Below are positions 1 to 9,052 of a DNA stretch of 64,000 nt, piece after piece; within the stretch, counting starts at the first letter, position 1; each line of letters opens with the position of its first letter. The translations under genes and the position numbers were made by a program. The notes under the pieces are model-generated. The model worked only from the letters and a program-made list of their open reading frames with translations, was not told the origin of the DNA and ran no database searches. The stretch comes from Chloroflexota bacterium (GTDB taxonomy: Bacteria; Chloroflexota; Chloroflexia; Chloroflexales; Roseiflexaceae): the NCBI GenBank assembly GCA_013388755.1, contig JACAEQ010000070.1, forward strand, positions 107,962 through 171,961, given 5' to 3'.

Positions 1-868
1 CTACGCTTTTGTAGCGATCCTCCGGCTTCATGTGCAGCGCCTTCTGAATCGCATCTGAGGTGCGCTTGGACACCTGGGGGCGCAGCGCGTACACCGGCGG
101 GAAGGAGAACGGCGGCTCATCGCGCGGGTCGCGCCCGGTGAGCATATGGTGCAACGTGGCACCGAGCGAAAAGATATCCGACTCCGGCGTCGCAATCCCC
201 TGGTACTGCTCAGGCGGCGCGTACCCCGGCGTACCAATCTGGGTGCCGCGCTGCGATGGTTGGAGCATCTTGGCGATACCGAAGTCGATCAGTTTGACCC
301 CGCCATCGGGCTCAATCATCACATTCGATGGCTTCATATCGCGGAAGATGATCGGTGGGCGCTGCTGATGCAGGTATTCCAGCACATCACAGATCTGCTC
401 GCCCCACTGGAGCGCGCGCTCCTCCGGAATCACGCGTTCGCGGCGAATGATATCCTCCAGGTCCTCGCCGCGCACAAAATCCATCGCCAGGTAGTGGTAT
501 CCTTCGTCTTTAAAGTCAACATACACCCGCGGGATACGTGGATGCCTCAGGTGCTGCAGAATCTTTGCCTCGGCCTCAAACCGGGCAATCGCCTCGTCGC
601 GTTCGCGCGGGTCGCTGAAGCGATCCAGCATCTGCTTGACCGCATACACATGCCCGTTATCGTCAATCGCCTCGAACACCGCACCCTGGCCACCTTCTTT
701 GATAATGCGCGTAATATAGTAGCGCGGCCCATCATTGTTGAGCACGACATCGTGGCCGCAATGCTGGCAGAACCGAGCCCGGCGCAGGTTCGGTTTGTGG
801 CACCTGGGGCAGAGAATCTGCTGCGCCTCGGTCATATCCGGCCTTGCTGTTCGCGCGGCAAGCGTCAT
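1..868 (-). CDS. Zinc-ribbon serine/threonine protein kinase (C-terminus cut by window edge)
   Basis: Hanks-type kinase that would phosphorylate Ser/Thr on unidentified partners in the cytoplasm. The reverse strand starts at ATG 868 after GGAGAG. Residues 20-45 form a zinc ribbon (CPRCH then CQHCG). The kinase domain follows: glycine-rich loop GGQGAVF, VAIK-type lysine in YAVKQM, catalytic loop FRDMKPSNV (the usual HRD is FRD), DFG in LIDFGIAKM, and the GTPGYAPPEQ activation segment. At least 289 residues are present and the frame is still open at base 1, so any C-terminal sensor domain lies outside. A second ATG at 835 would drop 11 residues and has no better ribosome site. The FRD in place of HRD is common in bacterial kinases of this type and does not imply inactivity. 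Kinase assignment is certain; substrate is unknown. Confidence 0.93.
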   Translation of the reverse strand, partial: MTLAARTARPDMTEAQQILCPRCHKPNLRRARFCQHCGHDVVLNNDGPRYYITRIIKEGGQGAVFEAIDDNGHVYAVKQMLDRFSDPRERDEAIARFEAEAKILQHLRHPRIPRVYVDFKDEGYHYLAMDFVRGEDLEDIIRRERVIPEERALQWGEQICDVLEYLHQQRPPIIFRDMKPSNVMIEPDGGVKLIDFGIAKMLQPSQRGTQIGTPGYAPPEQYQGIATPESDIFSLGATLHHMLTGRDPRDEPPFSFPPVYALRPQVSKRTSDAIQKALHMKPEDRYKSV

Positions 869-884
869 TGGCGTCTCTCCGGTT

Positions 885-913
885 AGAGTAGCACACGTGC
901 GCGCATCCGGCAA
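885..913 (-). promoter_or_regulatory. Probable promoter of the kinase gene
   Basis: On the minus strand TTGCCG (908-913) and TACTCT (885-890, preceded by TGC) are 17 bases apart, 16-22 bases before the kinase start. The TGn before the -10 makes it an extended -10 promoter. Sequence match only. Confidence 0.45.
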
Positions 914-1135
914 CTGATATGGTTGCTGGAACCGTTCACACTTTACCTGGACATGGTGATTGTTCCATGAGCGGGGCAGTATGAACCGGCGCCTGCGGAA
1001 GCCTCCCCACCATATCGGCGGTCTCCCCCGAACCCCCGGCTGTGAACGGTCACCGGTTGCTGGCGTTGCAACGTTGCATGGACTCTACGCACCACGTAAT
1101 GCCCGGGTTGCAGGGAGACCACGGGCGGCGACCGT

Positions 1136-2362
1136 TCAATGTTCCATATCGAACACTGCCAGCGACTCGAGGTGTGGCGTCTGGGGAAACATGTCGTATC
1201 CCTGGAGCGACGAAATGCGATAGCCGGAGGCGAGGGCGCGCGCATCGTCACGCTGGGTGAGTGGATTGCATGACACATAGATGATCCGGCGCGGGCGCAA
1301 CTGCAGCAACGCGCGGCACACGTCGGGGCCGAGGCCGGTGCGTGGCGGGTCGGCGATAACGATGTCATATGAACCAGGAGCCTGTGCCCTGACGAAGTCG
1401 GCCACGTCAGCCTCAACCATCTCGACATGCCCGGCGCCGGCGCGCGCGATGTTCTGCCGCGCCAGACGCGCGCTACCAGCAACGGCCTCGACGCATACCA
1501 CCCGCTCTGCCTGGCCGGCAACAAACAGCGCCATTGTGCCAACCCCACCGTACAGGTCGGCGATGCTACCGGGCCGCGCGCCGCCTCCCGCAGCAACGGC
1601 GGACCGTACTGCCTCCAGCAATGGCATCAGCAACCAGACATTATTCTGGAAGAAGGTGTCCGGGCCAATCTCAAGCGTATACTCCCCGACACGCATCGGC
1701 AACGTCGCCCGTCCCCAGGAGCGTTCGGGAATGCCGGATGATAGATCGGTCCGTGTTGCATTGACCAGCCAGTGAAACCCGAGGACGCCCGGCAAGGCAA
1801 GCGCTGGAGCAGCAAGTTGCTCGATCGCTGCGGCATAGACGCCGGCTGTATCAGGCGCAGCCGTCACGACTGCCAGCAGCAACTGGTCATCAGGGCTACG
1901 CCGCACGATAACATAGCGCAGGAACCCCTCGTGCGACCGCAGGTTGTAGTCGGGCAGGCCGAGCGCCATCGCGCGCTCATAGATCGCGCGCGCGGCTGCG
2001 AAGGCATGCGGCGGCAGAAGGTGACATTCTGCAAGATCAACAATGTAGTTGAACTTTCCACCACGGCGCAGCCCGAATCGCTCCTTACTCGCAACATAAT
2101 CCATACGCGTGCGATAAGCGAACGGGGAGGGCGAGGCGACCACATCGAGCGCGGCCAGGAGATCGCCGGGCAGGTCGCCGGCCCAGAGTTCGCCCAGGGC
2201 AGTGCGCTTTGCCGCAAGTTGCGCCTGGTAGCTGCGGTCTTGAAAGGCGCACCCGCCACACTGGCCGGCCGGCGGAGCATGAGCACAGCGTGGCGCACCC
2301 GGTTCGCTCGCCCGAACCATATCGAGGATTCGTCGCCGGAAGAGTTTGCCCGTAAACTCCAT
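1136..2362 (-). CDS. 23S rRNA (uracil-5-)-methyltransferase, RlmD/RumA family
   Basis: Class I SAM-dependent methyltransferase that makes 5-methyluridine in rRNA (or tRNA) in the cytoplasm. Four cysteines for an Fe-S cluster are visible: CAHAPPAGQCGGC around residues 26-38 and a later one in LAECHLL. The SAM-binding motif DLYGGVGTMAL and the catalytic SCNP (IIYVSCNPLTQ) lie in the C-terminal half. At 408 residues it is short because there is essentially no N-terminal TRAM domain, only about 25 residues before the first cysteine. ATG 2362 follows an AGGA ribosome site. Divergent from the zinc-ribbon gene at 2479. The exact uridine modified (1939, 747 or tRNA 54) cannot be told from the sequence. 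Confidence 0.9.
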   Translation of the reverse strand: MEFTGKLFRRRILDMVRASEPGAPRCAHAPPAGQCGGCAFQDRSYQAQLAAKRTALGELWAGDLPGDLLAALDVVASPSPFAYRTRMDYVASKERFGLRRGGKFNYIVDLAECHLLPPHAFAAARAIYERAMALGLPDYNLRSHEGFLRYVIVRRSPDDQLLLAVVTAAPDTAGVYAAAIEQLAAPALALPGVLGFHWLVNATRTDLSSGIPERSWGRATLPMRVGEYTLEIGPDTFFQNNVWLLMPLLEAVRSAVAAGGGARPGSIADLYGGVGTMALFVAGQAERVVCVEAVAGSARLARQNIARAGAGHVEMVEADVADFVRAQAPGSYDIVIADPPRTGLGPDVCRALLQLRPRRIIYVSCNPLTQRDDARALASGYRISSLQGYDMFPQTPHLESLAVFDMEH

Positions 2363-2478
2363 CAGTTCCTGTCAATCCTGTTCATCTGGCCGGCGCAACC
2401 TTCTCCAGCGAGGCGCGTATCATAGAAAGGAGAGATGGATGCACCGGCGCCTGCCGCGCATCCTGCAAAGGTGCGGCT

Positions 2479-2949
2479 ATGCCTGAGACAACTGTCGTTT
2501 GCCCGAACTGCGGCGCCAGCGTTCCTGACGACGCTCAATACTGCATTGACTGTGGCGCACCGGTCGTCACACCCGCGACCGAAGTAGCGCCAGCCGCCAC
2601 GGGCCCGACGGTGCACCTGTCGGAGCGACCGGCGGCACCGGCACCGCCACCACAGGCGGTACCTGCTTCCGCATGGTACGATGACCTGATCGTGCCATTG
2701 CTGCTGGTCGTTGGTGCGCTAGCCTTCCTGTCAACGCCGCGCTACGGCCCCTACATCCTTGTTGCGATCGGTGCCGCCGGGCTGCTGATCCGTAGTCTGC
2801 GCAGTATTCCGGCACGTGGCGTGCTGGCAGCAATTGTCATTACAGGTGCGGCGCTGCTCTTCGTGAGCCGCAAGCTCATCTGGCCGCTCATCATCGCAGC
2901 GCTGGTGGTGGTGGCATTGTTTGGCCGCCGGGGGCGCCGTCTCTGGTGA
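2479..2949 (+). CDS. Zinc-ribbon membrane protein, function unknown
   Basis: A 156-residue protein with an N-terminal zinc ribbon (C8PNC11 and C22IDC25), a proline/alanine-rich linker (about residues 30-65) and hydrophobic segments from about residue 68 to 150 (LIVPLLLVVGALAFL, YILVAIGAAGLLI, VLAAIVITGAALLF, WPLIIAALVVVALF), giving three or four membrane helices. It ends in an arginine-rich tail GRRGRRLW. Such zinc-ribbon-plus-helices proteins are frequent in Chloroflexota and Actinobacteria and have no assigned role. An AAAGGTG ribosome site sits just before ATG 2479. The ribbon is expected on the cytoplasmic side, but this is inference. Confidence 0.82.
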   Translation: MPETTVVCPNCGASVPDDAQYCIDCGAPVVTPATEVAPAATGPTVHLSERPAAPAPPPQAVPASAWYDDLIVPLLLVVGALAFLSTPRYGPYILVAIGAAGLLIRSLRSIPARGVLAAIVITGAALLFVSRKLIWPLIIAALVVVALFGRRGRRLW

Positions 2950-2979
2950 CTTGCCAGGCAAGGCAGGCTGACCGGCGCA

Positions 2980-3399
2980 TTACGACGGCGCCCTCAGGAT
3001 CAGTAGCAGCGCGCGACCATAGGCATCCTCTGCACTTGCAGCATATGCCTCGATCATCCTGCTGCCGACCGTCACACGGCATTGATAGCCGCCATTGTGG
3101 CGCGTCAGGCTGAGGTCGGAGCCTTCGCCCGCCAGGCGCTCGACAGACTCGCGGAGCTGTGTTTCACTCGGCATCCACACCGCGTCCGCAATCAACAGGT
3201 GATCGAGGGCCCATTCGCTGCTACCGTGAAATGTGATGACGGGCTGGCCGCTGAGCTGGCCAACCAGCGCCGTGAACTGACTCACGACGAAGACCTGTCC
3301 ATCGAAGCCGCGATCGGGAATGGCAAAGGAATCGCGTTCAACCGGGCGCCAGACTAACCCTGCCTGCTTTAGCTGTTGCGCCAGTTCGATCGTTATCAT
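2980..3399 (-). CDS. Conserved small protein of unknown function (about 139 residues)
   Basis: Begins MITIELAQQLKQAGL at ATG 3399; a longer reading frame upstream to 3630 has no plausible start or homology-like texture. The protein has a compact alpha/beta look, no signal peptide and no membrane helix, and conserved-looking blocks WRPVERDSFAIPDRG, VITFHGSSEWALDHLL and SAEDAYGRALLLIL. I recall this as a small family common in Chloroflexota, sometimes auto-labelled CpaE-like, but it lacks any P-loop and should not be called a pilus protein. GAGAAGG is only two bases before the ATG, an unusually tight ribosome site. Confidence 0.75.
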   Translation of the reverse strand: MITIELAQQLKQAGLVWRPVERDSFAIPDRGFDGQVFVVSQFTALVGQLSGQPVITFHGSSEWALDHLLIADAVWMPSETQLRESVERLAGEGSDLSLTRHNGGYQCRVTVGSRMIEAYAASAEDAYGRALLLILRAPS

Positions 3400-3650
3400 G
3401 GCCTTCTCACATGTCTTCGTCGCAGAGCAACTGTTCACGATCGGGGTTCGGGGGATGCCCACCACATACGTGATAGCATCACCCTGCGCTCCCAGCCCGC
3501 GGCAGCATGGTACTGATGATCCATGCCGCCGGTTGCGGCCACTGCGCCGTAACCGCGAAACCCGACCATTCCACTCTGCCGAAGGCACACATGGCACTGC
3601 CAGCGGTTGGTAACACGGCTCGCGCAACAATGCGTCCCACCCTCGTCATA

Positions 3651-3677
3651 TTGTAGCACGAGCGCCTGTGCTATACT
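3651..3677 (+). promoter_or_regulatory. Promoter for a leaderless transcript of the glycosidase gene
   Basis: TGC-TATACT (extended -10; TATACT at 3672-3677) lies exactly seven bases before ATG 3685, so transcription should start on or next to the A of the start codon. TTGTAG (3651-3656) is a weak -35, 15 bases upstream. No ribosome site exists between the -10 box and the ATG. The same arrangement precedes the gene at 46951. Confidence 0.6.
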
Positions 3678-3684
3678 CTGTATC

Positions 3685-5829
3685 ATGCCATTTCCACTCG
3701 ACGATTATACGCCGCACGGCTATCTCAATACACCCACGCATACGCGCAACCTTTCGCCACGCGGCGTACTGCGCTCGCATGGTGCTGGCTTTCGCTGGCA
3801 CTATCCGGCATATGCCGGTATGTACGGTGGCCGGCGTGAGACGTACCGCGCCGGCTTTCGGCTCGCGCTTGGCAGCGCGCTTGAGCTGGCAGAGTTTGAT
3901 GTCGCAACCAGCCCGTACCACTCAAAGAATCTGTTCGAACTGGACCTGGCGCATAATGGCGCATCCGCCCACGCAACATTTCACCTGGTCGGCGAACACG
4001 CGCTGTGCGCCGCAATCTCCGTCACCGGCGAAACACGCATCGCGGTGGTCGTTGAATATACCCGCACCGTTGCCGCTGGCGGCGAGTGGGGCGAATCGGG
4101 GCTGGTTGGCCGGGTTGTTGATGGCGACCTGGTCCTGCAAAGTTTCGAGGATGGTGATGCGTTTGTCTGCCGGGTATCGCGGGCCATCACCGATCTGGGC
4201 ATCACCACCGACCCGGCGCTCGCCGCCGCATGGGCGTCGTCGCAGGCGCCCGGCCTGCCGGGTGAAGGGTTCGTGACCGTCACCGGGCGGCGCGGCGAGA
4301 CCGTGGCGTTGTTTGCCGTACTTGGCTTCACCGGGCCATGCGAACGGTTCGACGTCTGTTTGACGCGCGGCAAGACGCTGCGTGTGGCACAACACCGGCA
4401 GCGCACCGCGCGCCGTACCGCCGCTGCCGACCGTACGCGCAAACAGGCCGAGGATGATGCCTTCTGGGCGCGCGCACCAGTGCTGGAAGGCGACTGGCCC
4501 GATCACTGGCGGCGCGGCCTGGTCTATGACCTTGAGACCTTGCGCATGATGGTGCGCGCGCCCGCCGGCATTTACCGTCACATCTGGGACGCCATGCAGA
4601 TCCATGCGCCGCGTGTTGTGCTGGCTGAGGCGGCCATTGACGCTCTGCTGCTCTCCTATGCCGACCCGGCACTGGCGCAACACCTGCTGCTGGGAACCTT
4701 CGTTGATGCGCCGGAGCCTAACGTCCCCTGTTCACGCGAAGATGGCAGCTATAACATGCTTGCCGCTGACGGCACGGTCTGCGGCACCGCACCTGAGTGG
4801 GGGTATCCCTGGCTGGTGCTCGACTGGCTGGCGGCAGTCCATCCGAACCGCGACTGGCTGGCGAGTATCTACCCGTCGCTTGGCGCCTATCTGCACTGGT
4901 GGCTCGACCATCGCCGCGACTCCGAGGGCTGGCTGGTGTATGCCTGTAGCTGGGAGTCAGGGCAGGACGACTCGCCGCGCTTTGGCGATCAGCCGCTGGG
5001 CGGCGGTCACCCGGTGCGTCATGTGCGCCCGGTCGATCTGCAGGCGGCCTTTGCGCATGCCTGCCTGGTGATGCATGACTTCGCACTCGAACTTGGACAC
5101 AATGCAGATGTGCAGACCTGGCTTGCGCTGGCCGAAGAATATATCGCGCGCACCGATGCGTTGTGGCGCGACTCCCCATCCCCTTCCCATGCCGCTGCCG
5201 GCAGCTATGCCGACCATGACACACGTGCCGGGCAGGCCACGGACGTCAACGATGTCATGCTCCTGGCGCCAATCACTCTCGGAGTCGCCCGGCCAGGTCG
5301 TGTGGATGCGCTGCGTGATGCGATCGAACGGATCGATTCCGATACGCTGATCTGGCCAATGTTCGCCTGGACGGCGATCGAGGCGGCAACACGCACCGGC
5401 CTGTACGACCGGGCCGCTGAACTGGCCGCCGCGATTGTCGAACGCGCCTATACATTCTGGGATGCGCATCAGGCGCATCCTGACCGTACCCTGCCCGGCG
5501 TGGCATGCGAATACTGGCCACCGGACGGTCGTTGCGGCGGGGAAGGATATGGCTGGGGCGCCTTTACCACCCACCTGCTCCTGCACGTGCTTGTCGGGTT
5601 GACCCCCGAACGTGACCGGCTGGTGGTGCGGCCAGATCTTCCACCGGCCTGGCGCGTCGCCGGGCGGCGCTATGGCGTGCGGCTGAACTGGCGCGATGTC
5701 TCCTTCAAAGTCCTCATCGAACCACGGATGAACGGCGTGGTTGTCACCATTGGTAGGAAGCGCGCCGAGGTGGCATGGGGCGAGGCCGCAGCGTTTACGT
5801 GGGAGGAACTTGCGTACGTGGAGTACTAA
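3685..5829 (+). CDS. Glycoside hydrolase of the GH63/trehalase-like (alpha/alpha)6-barrel type
   Basis: A 714-residue cytoplasmic glycosidase; no signal peptide. Residues 1-250 are a beta-rich N-terminal domain and 270 onward an (alpha/alpha)6 barrel. Diagnostic motifs of the GH63/GH37/mannosylglycerate-hydrolase clan are present: IWDAMQ near residue 300, SWESGQDDSPRF near 421-432 (the WESG.D.SPRF block carrying the general acid), and EYWPPDGRCGGEGYGWGAF near 610-627 (the carboxylate plus tryptophan block). Substrate could be an alpha-glucoside, trehalose-like sugar or glucosyl/mannosylglycerate; it cannot be chosen from sequence. The start at ATG 3685 is fixed by the -10 box seven bases upstream; a 26-residue upstream extension is rejected. 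Its stop codon TAA is followed directly by a mobile repeat. Confidence 0.87.
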   Translation: MPFPLDDYTPHGYLNTPTHTRNLSPRGVLRSHGAGFRWHYPAYAGMYGGRRETYRAGFRLALGSALELAEFDVATSPYHSKNLFELDLAHNGASAHATFHLVGEHALCAAISVTGETRIAVVVEYTRTVAAGGEWGESGLVGRVVDGDLVLQSFEDGDAFVCRVSRAITDLGITTDPALAAAWASSQAPGLPGEGFVTVTGRRGETVALFAVLGFTGPCERFDVCLTRGKTLRVAQHRQRTARRTAAADRTRKQAEDDAFWARAPVLEGDWPDHWRRGLVYDLETLRMMVRAPAGIYRHIWDAMQIHAPRVVLAEAAIDALLLSYADPALAQHLLLGTFVDAPEPNVPCSREDGSYNMLAADGTVCGTAPEWGYPWLVLDWLAAVHPNRDWLASIYPSLGAYLHWWLDHRRDSEGWLVYACSWESGQDDSPRFGDQPLGGGHPVRHVRPVDLQAAFAHACLVMHDFALELGHNADVQTWLALAEEYIARTDALWRDSPSPSHAAAGSYADHDTRAGQATDVNDVMLLAPITLGVARPGRVDALRDAIERIDSDTLIWPMFAWTAIEAATRTGLYDRAAELAAAIVERAYTFWDAHQAHPDRTLPGVACEYWPPDGRCGGEGYGWGAFTTHLLLHVLVGLTPERDRLVVRPDLPPAWRVAGRRYGVRLNWRDVSFKVLIEPRMNGVVVTIGRKRAEVAWGEAAAFTWEELAYVEY

Positions 5830-5984
5830 GAGCCTATCCGAATAACGGACTGGATGTCATTGCGAGCGAAGCGACGCAATCTCCGCTCGGGCCGCTCGAG
5901 TGCGTCAGCCACGCTGCGCGCGCTGCAGGCGGTCGCTGGCGCGCCGCGCACTGACCGCATGCCCATGGGTCTTCGGATAGGCAC
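5830..5984 (+). mobile_element. Repeat B copy 1: small non-autonomous inverted-repeat element
   Basis: A 155-bp element whose ends are inverted repeats, GAGCCTATCCGAA (5830-5842) and TTCGGATAGGCAC (5972-5984), 12 of 13 matching. It is flanked on both sides by TAA (5827-5829 and 5985-5987); the left TAA is the stop codon of the glycosidase gene. Its core contains the widespread TGTCATTGCGAGCGAAGC palindromic motif. No coding capacity. The 3-bp TNA duplication and GAG-type ends resemble IS5-family (IS1031-like) elements, which is inference. Confidence 0.72.
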
Positions 5985-6018
5985 TAAGTGCTGAGGAGTA
6001 AGAGTCAGGGGTCAGGGG

Positions 6019-6139
6019 CAATACCTTGCAAATAAGCTCTTCGCCCCCACCCCAGCCCGCCCCCGCTGGGGGCGGGAGACCGGCTTCTCCCCCAGCGGGG
6101 GGAGTTGGGGGTGTATCGCGCCTTATTTGCAAGGTATTG
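6019..6139 (+). mobile_element. MITE-like element A, copy 1
   Basis: 121 bp bounded by a perfect 18-bp inverted repeat, CAATACCTTGCAAATAAG (6019-6036) and its complement (6122-6139). The interior holds a GC-rich palindrome (CCCGCTGGGGGCGGGAGACC and complement-like CCCCCAGCGGGGGGAG). Flanks are the identical 10-mer GGGTCAGGGG on both sides (6009-6018, 6140-6149), though this locus is itself a GGGTCA-type simple repeat, so the duplication is better proven by copy 2 at 22308. The element is in the opposite internal orientation to copy 2. The rest of the 5985-6236 gap holds C/T-rich simple sequence. Confidence 0.8.
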
Positions 6140-6236
6140 GGGTCAGGGGTTAGATGCGCTGGATTCATCGATATCCATCACCCTCCCCTCACCCTGTCAC
6201 CCGCTCACCCCTTCTCCTCTTCGCCCCATCACCCCG

Positions 6237-7130
6237 TCACACACTCATCACCGCCGCCAGGCGCACGGTATTCGCATGGATCTCGACCGTGTCGGCGATA
6301 TTGCGCCCATACCCACCGGCCATGGTGATCGCCACCGGAATACCGGCTGCGCGGCATGTCTCGAATACCAGGCGATCGCGCGCGAGTAACCCATCCTTCG
6401 TCAGCTTGAGGCGTCCCAACCGGTCACCCTGGTATGGATCGGCACCCGCCAGGTAGATCGCCAGGTCGGCGCGGCTGCGTTCGATTGCCTCAGACAGCCC
6501 GTCTTCCAGCGCCACCAGGTAGGCCTCATCGCCTGTTCCATCATCAAGCGCAATATCAAGATGACTGCGTTCTTTATGAAACGGGTAATTCTTCGCGCTG
6601 TGGATGGAAAACGTGAAGATAGTCTCGTCTTCGGCAAAGATCGCGGCGGTGCCGTTGCCCTGGTGGACATCGCAGTCGACAATCAAGGCGCGGCGAATAC
6701 GCCCCTCAGCCTGCATAACGCGCGCGGCGATCGCGCTGTCATTAAAGACGCAGTATCCTTCGCCGTGATCAGCATAGGCGTGGTGGGTGCCACCCGCCAG
6801 ACTGACAGCAAAACCGTCGCCAGCCAGTGCAGCGCGGCATGCGCCGATGGTCGCGCCGACCGATCGGCGTGAGCGTTCGACCAGCTGCGGCGACCAGGGA
6901 AACCCGATGCGGCGCATCTCGCGCTCCTCCATGAGGGCGGATTGCATCCGGCGCAGATAATCACGGTCATGGGCGCGCAGAATGTCGGCGTCGGCAGCCG
7001 CTTCGGCGATGAAAAGGTCACCCGATCGTTCGGCGACAACCTGTTCGCGCAGCAACGCATATTTCGCAATCGGGAAACGGTGACCTTCCGGCAAAGGAAG
7101 TGCGAAGGTGTCCGAGTAATAGATCCGCAT
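6237..7130 (-). CDS. Histone deacetylase superfamily protein
   Basis: Zinc-dependent amide hydrolase of the HDAC/acetoin-utilisation/acetylpolyamine amidohydrolase superfamily; the likely substrates in bacteria are acetyl-lysine or acetylated polyamines. 297 residues. Visible motifs: GGTHHAYADHGEGYCVFND (the two active-site histidines), IVDCDVHQGNGTA (zinc-binding Asp and His), and the second zinc aspartate in LAGADPYQGDRLG. The usual catalytic tyrosine region is replaced by MAGGYGRN near the C-terminus, with the Tyr present. No signal peptide. ATG 7130 has only a weak AAAGAAAT ribosome site. The gene starts inside the remains of a beta-propeller pseudogene on the same strand. Confidence 0.9.
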   Translation of the reverse strand: MRIYYSDTFALPLPEGHRFPIAKYALLREQVVAERSGDLFIAEAAADADILRAHDRDYLRRMQSALMEEREMRRIGFPWSPQLVERSRRSVGATIGACRAALAGDGFAVSLAGGTHHAYADHGEGYCVFNDSAIAARVMQAEGRIRRALIVDCDVHQGNGTAAIFAEDETIFTFSIHSAKNYPFHKERSHLDIALDDGTGDEAYLVALEDGLSEAIERSRADLAIYLAGADPYQGDRLGRLKLTKDGLLARDRLVFETCRAAGIPVAITMAGGYGRNIADTVEIHANTVRLAAVMSV

Positions 7131-7503
7131 CTATTTCTTTCATACTCATCGAGACCAATCAGGATCGGCAGCGAAGGCGCCGTTACCTGACTTCTGCGGA
7201 GCGCCTCTATCGAGATTAACGATATGATATCGTCGCCCTGGATTGGCGCGCCTGTATTATAATTCAGAGTCTTGCCATCCGGAGACCATGACGCCTGGAC
7301 GCCTGTATCGAAGTCTGGCGCAACCAGTCTCAGATCTGTGCCATCAGGACGACCGGAGACCAGATCCATCGATGGCAGATATCCGGATGCGAATGCGATC
7401 CTTGTACCATCCGGCGATCATGCTGGTTTGCCATCACGTGCATCGTCGGGCGGCGGCGAAACACGGCGACGACCGCCACCATCAGCAGTCATACGGATCC
7501 GGA
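7131..7503 (-). pseudogene. Remnant of a TolB/PD40-type beta-propeller gene
   Basis: Read on the minus strand in one frame this gap encodes IRIRMTADGGGRRRVSPP, then DGKPA-stop-SPDGTRIAF, then SMDLVSGRPDGTDLRLV, then QASWSPDGKTLNYNTG. The WSPDG repeat is the hallmark of PD40/TolB propeller blades. In the first blade the tryptophan codon has become TGA (bases 7418-7420), while the second blade keeps WSPDG. Only about two blades survive, lying between the stop of the NicO gene (7505) and the start of the HDAC gene (7130), and the frame then runs into the HDAC coding region. No start or ribosome site is convincing. I read it as a decayed fragment. Confidence 0.65.
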
Positions 7504-7504
7504 T

Positions 7505-9052
7505 TTACCTGCCGGTCTGCGTCAATGCCGCCGCGCTGATTGCAATACCGGCACATGTCACAACGAAGGCGCTGACGACCGGCAGCGTTCGCAATAACCG
7601 GCTATGAGTAGGAAGGCGTTCAAAGAGAGTACGCGCCGATACAAGGACCAGGCCGATTGCTGTCAGTACTGCGGCTAAACCCGCGCTAAAGGCGACGATC
7701 AACAGCATCCCAAATCCCACACGGCCCACTGCAATGGCGCCCAGCAATACCACAAGCGCCGATGGGCATGGCAATAACCCGCCGGAAATGCCGAGCGCAA
7801 TCAGTCCACGCCATCCGAATGGGCGAGCCGTGTTGCTGGTTTCCTGTGCACCGGCAACCCGGTCGGCCAGCGCGAAATCCTGGTCGTGGCTATGCCCGTC
7901 AGGCCCGTGGTGATGGTGGTGATGGCTGTCATCATGGTCGTGATGGTCGTGATCGTGTTCGTGATGGTGATCATGGTCATGATGGTGATGCAGATATGAA
8001 GAAGCCGGACGCAACAGGTGCATAATTCGCGTGCGGAGCAATCCAAGGCCGATTGCGACGACAAGCAAACCGCTGATCAGTTCCAGCCATGGGTAAAATT
8101 GTTCCGGCAGAATGTAGTGCGACAAGGTCAACGTCACAATGCCAAGCAAGAACACACCTGCGGTATGGGTGATCGTTGTCGTCAGACCAAGAGCGATTGC
8201 ATGCCGGACGGTGCCTCGTGTTCCAACGAGGTAAGCCGCGGCGACAGTTTTTCCATGGCCGGGCGTCAGCGCGTGGCCGGCGCCTAGCACAAAGGCCAGC
8301 ACAAGCGCGCCCGCAATGACTGACATCGTCAGTTCCTGTTCGTCAAGGAGCGCGGTCAATGGATCGCCGGCAGCCGTAGCGGAGGGCTGAAGCGCGGCGA
8401 CGCCTGTTGGCGGGTTCGTGCCGGCATCACCACCAGGCGCGACGGTAAAGGTTGCGAAACGTACATCGGGCGGACTCTCAAGCATATCGTCGGGATAGGA
8501 ACGCAACTCACCGCTGCGATCCTGTTGCGGCACATTGGAGTCACGCAGTGCAACGCCGTCGCCTGCACGCGCAATCACTTCACGCCAGCCGATACGTTCG
8601 GTGAAGTTGGTATCGATATAACTGATTGTAAGCGGCAAATCCATCACAGGTCGATCTGCAGCGAGATTGAGCTCAAGGCGAAGCGTGGCGAGCCCGCCCT
8701 GGCCTGGAGGGAATGCAAGATCCTGCCGATCGATACGCAGCGATGCCGGCGATCCCGCGACGGTAAGGTGTAGCCCTGCCACCAGCGCCGGCACGGTGCG
8801 CTCGAGGTACGCCGTCTGTTCGGAAGCACTCAGCGCGCCGTCGTCATCGGTATCGATCAGCTGCCGCTCGGCGAACGCGGGGATCTCGGCCATATCGACG
8901 ATATAACGCACCCGAATGATGTCGCGTTCGATCTCAATACGGCTATATTGATTAATCGTGAAATTGCCGAGCGGATGCGCTTCCGCGGATTCGACCGGTC
9001 GAGCGAACATCACGGCAAACGCCGCCAGAATGAACATAAACAGGCGTCTCAT
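7505..9052 (-). CDS. NicO/RcnA-type nickel/cobalt transporter with an EF-hand-bearing N-terminal domain
   Basis: 515-residue inner-membrane transporter. A signal peptide (residues 1-22) is followed by an extracytoplasmic beta-rich domain of about 210 residues starting AHPLGNF; it carries a canonical EF-hand loop DTDDDGALSASE near residue 67. The C-terminal half has the NicO signature GAGHALTPGHGKTVAAAYLVG, several membrane helices and a cytoplasmic loop extremely rich in His and Asp (bases about 7885-7995, over 20 histidines), the usual metal-sensing/buffering loop of RcnA-like exporters. Export or import cannot be decided by sequence. Its start overlaps the stop of the TPR gene by four bases, so the two are translationally coupled, downstream of the DUF4331 gene. 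Confidence 0.88.
   Translation of the reverse strand: MRRLFMFILAAFAVMFARPVESAEAHPLGNFTINQYSRIEIERDIIRVRYIVDMAEIPAFAERQLIDTDDDGALSASEQTAYLERTVPALVAGLHLTVAGSPASLRIDRQDLAFPPGQGGLATLRLELNLAADRPVMDLPLTISYIDTNFTERIGWREVIARAGDGVALRDSNVPQQDRSGELRSYPDDMLESPPDVRFATFTVAPGGDAGTNPPTGVAALQPSATAAGDPLTALLDEQELTMSVIAGALVLAFVLGAGHALTPGHGKTVAAAYLVGTRGTVRHAIALGLTTTITHTAGVFLLGIVTLTLSHYILPEQFYPWLELISGLLVVAIGLGLLRTRIMHLLRPASSYLHHHHDHDHHHEHDHDHHDHDDSHHHHHHGPDGHSHDQDFALADRVAGAQETSNTARPFGWRGLIALGISGGLLPCPSALVVLLGAIAVGRVGFGMLLIVAFSAGLAAVLTAIGLVLVSARTLFERLPTHSRLLRTLPVVSAFVVTCAGIAISAAALTQTGR

Noticed and set aside
2980..3399. Naming the 139-residue protein as CpaE pilus assembly
   Set aside because: It lacks any P-loop or receiver-like sequence, and the label seems to be a database artefact.
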